A stretch of DNA of 6,033 bases from an uncultured Caulobacteraceae bacterium (GTDB taxonomy: Bacteria > Pseudomonadota > Alphaproteobacteria > Caulobacterales > Caulobacteraceae). The notes under the pieces were generated by a model. The model saw nothing but the letters and a program-made list of their open reading frames with translations, made no database searches and was not told the origin of the DNA. The translations under genes were made by a program, and so were the position numbers. This document shows, one piece after another, positions 5,246 through 6,033 of this stretch (within the stretch, counting starts at the first letter, position 1; the number at the start of each line of letters is the position of its first letter). Where the stretch lies: assembly GCA_946480495.1 (NCBI GenBank), contig CAMLKO010000070.1, forward strand, positions 1 through 6,033, written 5' to 3'.

Positions 5246-6033
5246 GCGGGCAGGTCCCGGAAGCTCTTGTGCAGCAGCGCCGCCGGATCGTCGATGGTCT
5301 TCAGCACCGCCACGATCCGCTCGGCGGCGCGGCCGTCGCCATAGGGGTTGCTGACGCCCGTGCAGTCCATCGCAAAGGCGCGGCCGATGGCGGCCGTGAT
5401 GGCCGGTGTGTCGGGCGGGCAGTCGATCACCGAGGCCGCCCGCGGGCGGCCCGTCTGGCGCTCGCCGATGTTGACCGTGGGCTTTTCGAAGCTGGGCGCT
5501 TCGTAGAGGCCGCTCGACGAGTTGCCGACGACGGCATCCACGTGGCGCAGGGCGGAAAAGTAGCGCGCCGAGCCCAGGGACTCGAAGAAGACGGCGTTGT
5601 CGCGGCCGGCCACGAAGGCGCGGGTGCGTTCGTCGATGGCGCGGGCGCCGGGATCGGCATTGCTGCCGGTGAAGATGAGGCCGACGTCGCTCAGGTCCGC
5701 CAGGGCGTCGAGCATGGCCTGGTGCTGGCGGCCGGTGTCGTCGGCCAGCGTCACGGGGTGGAAGGTGACGAGCAGGTTGCGCGCGCGGGGCGTCAACCCC
5801 ACGGCGGCGAAGAAGGCTTCGCGGCTCATCGGCTCGATCTCGGCGATGCGATCGAGGCCGGGACTGCCGACGGAATGGATGCGCGCGGGGTCTTCGCCGA
5901 GCTGCGCCACGCGCCGCGCCGCATCCGCATTGGTGACGAAGTGCAGGTGGGCCATCTTGGTGATGGCGTGGCGGATGGCGTCGTCGATGGCGCCTTCGGT
6001 GACGTCGCCGCCGCAGAGGTGCGCGACCGGCAC
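5242..6033 (-). CDS. legG: Hydrolysing sugar-nucleotide 2-epimerase (LegG/NeuC), 5' end cut by right window edge
   Basis: The last 263 codons plus stop of a NeuC-family enzyme; the frame is open to the right edge. The family is usually about 370-390 residues, so roughly 110 N-terminal residues lie outside the window, and the GTG at the edge is an internal valine codon rather than a start. It opens with AHLCGGDVTEGAIDDAIRH (4-22 of the visible part), followed by ITKMAHLHFVTN, LGEDPARIHSVGSPGLD (45-61), TFHPVT (90-95), VVGNSSSGLYEAP (168-180) and NIGERQTGRPRA (188-199), all hallmarks of the NeuC/WecB-like GT-B fold. The reaction hydrolyses a nucleotide-linked GlcNAc-type sugar with inversion at C2. 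With PtmE nearby, the likely substrate is GDP-2,4-diacetamido-2,4,6-trideoxyglucose, giving the manno sugar used by LegI; UDP-GlcNAc (the NeuC substrate) cannot be excluded from the sequence. It is the first visible gene of the operon; legB and legC are expected further upstream. Confidence 0.9.
   Translation of the reverse strand: MPVAHLCGGDVTEGAIDDAIRHAITKMAHLHFVTNADAARRVAQLGEDPARIHSVGSPGLDRIAEIEPMSREAFFAAVGLTPRARNLLVTFHPVTLADDTGRQHQAMLDALADLSDVGLIFTGSNADPGARAIDERTRAFVAGRDNAVFFESLGSARYFSALRHVDAVVGNSSSGLYEAPSFEKPTVNIGERQTGRPRAASVIDCPPDTPAITAAIGRAFAMDCTGVSNPYGDGRAAERIVAVLKTIDDPAALLHKSFRDLPA

Noticed and set aside
4298..5344. 348-codon open frame on the plus strand opposite legI
   Set aside because: Same codon-bias artefact: low-complexity composition, no domain, and full antisense overlap with a clearly recognised synthase.

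Overview
The window is one continuous minus-strand operon of seven genes, read from the right edge (6033) to the left edge (1). It holds most of a nonulosonic acid pathway, best read as legionaminic acid, followed by the enzymes likely to use the product. High G+C, a strong third-position GC bias (which throws up long antisense shadow ORFs) and the style of the proteins suggest an alphaproteobacterium. Caulobacterales (Brevundimonas/Phenylobacterium/Caulobacter-like or Maricaulis-like) is a reasonable guess, but this is inference and no taxonomic marker is present.

Layout in transcription order: (1) the C-terminal two thirds of a NeuC/LegG hydrolysing 2-epimerase (5242-6033, cut by the right edge); (2) a NeuB/LegI nonulosonate synthase (4172-5245); (3) a NeuD/PglD/LegH-type left-handed beta-helix sugar acetyltransferase (3537-4175); (4) a PtmE-type protein with two CBS domains fused to a sugar-1-phosphate nucleotidyltransferase (2485-3540); (5) a LegF/PtmB-type CMP-nonulosonate cytidylyltransferase (1790-2488); (6) a GT52-like bacterial sialyltransferase homologue (849-1790); (7) a P-loop sulfotransferase family protein (1-823, cut by the left edge). 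The first six genes are joined by five stop/start overlaps of 1 to 4 nt. The seventh follows a 25-nt gap and has its own Shine-Dalgarno sequence.

Pathway logic: in Campylobacter jejuni, PtmE makes GDP-glucosamine, which commits the sugar to the GDP-linked legionaminic acid route. LegB and LegC (not in this window, probably upstream to the right) make the 4-amino-6-deoxy sugar, LegH N-acetylates it, LegG releases 2,4-diacetamido-2,4,6-trideoxymannose, LegI condenses this with phosphoenolpyruvate, and LegF activates the product as a CMP sugar. Here these are followed by a putative CMP-nonulosonate-using transferase and a putative sulfotransferase. The operon may therefore make, attach and possibly sulfate a legionaminic-acid-like sugar on a surface glycan. 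No RNA gene, mobile element, CRISPR array, terminator or plus-strand gene is supported, and the only intergenic space is 824-848.
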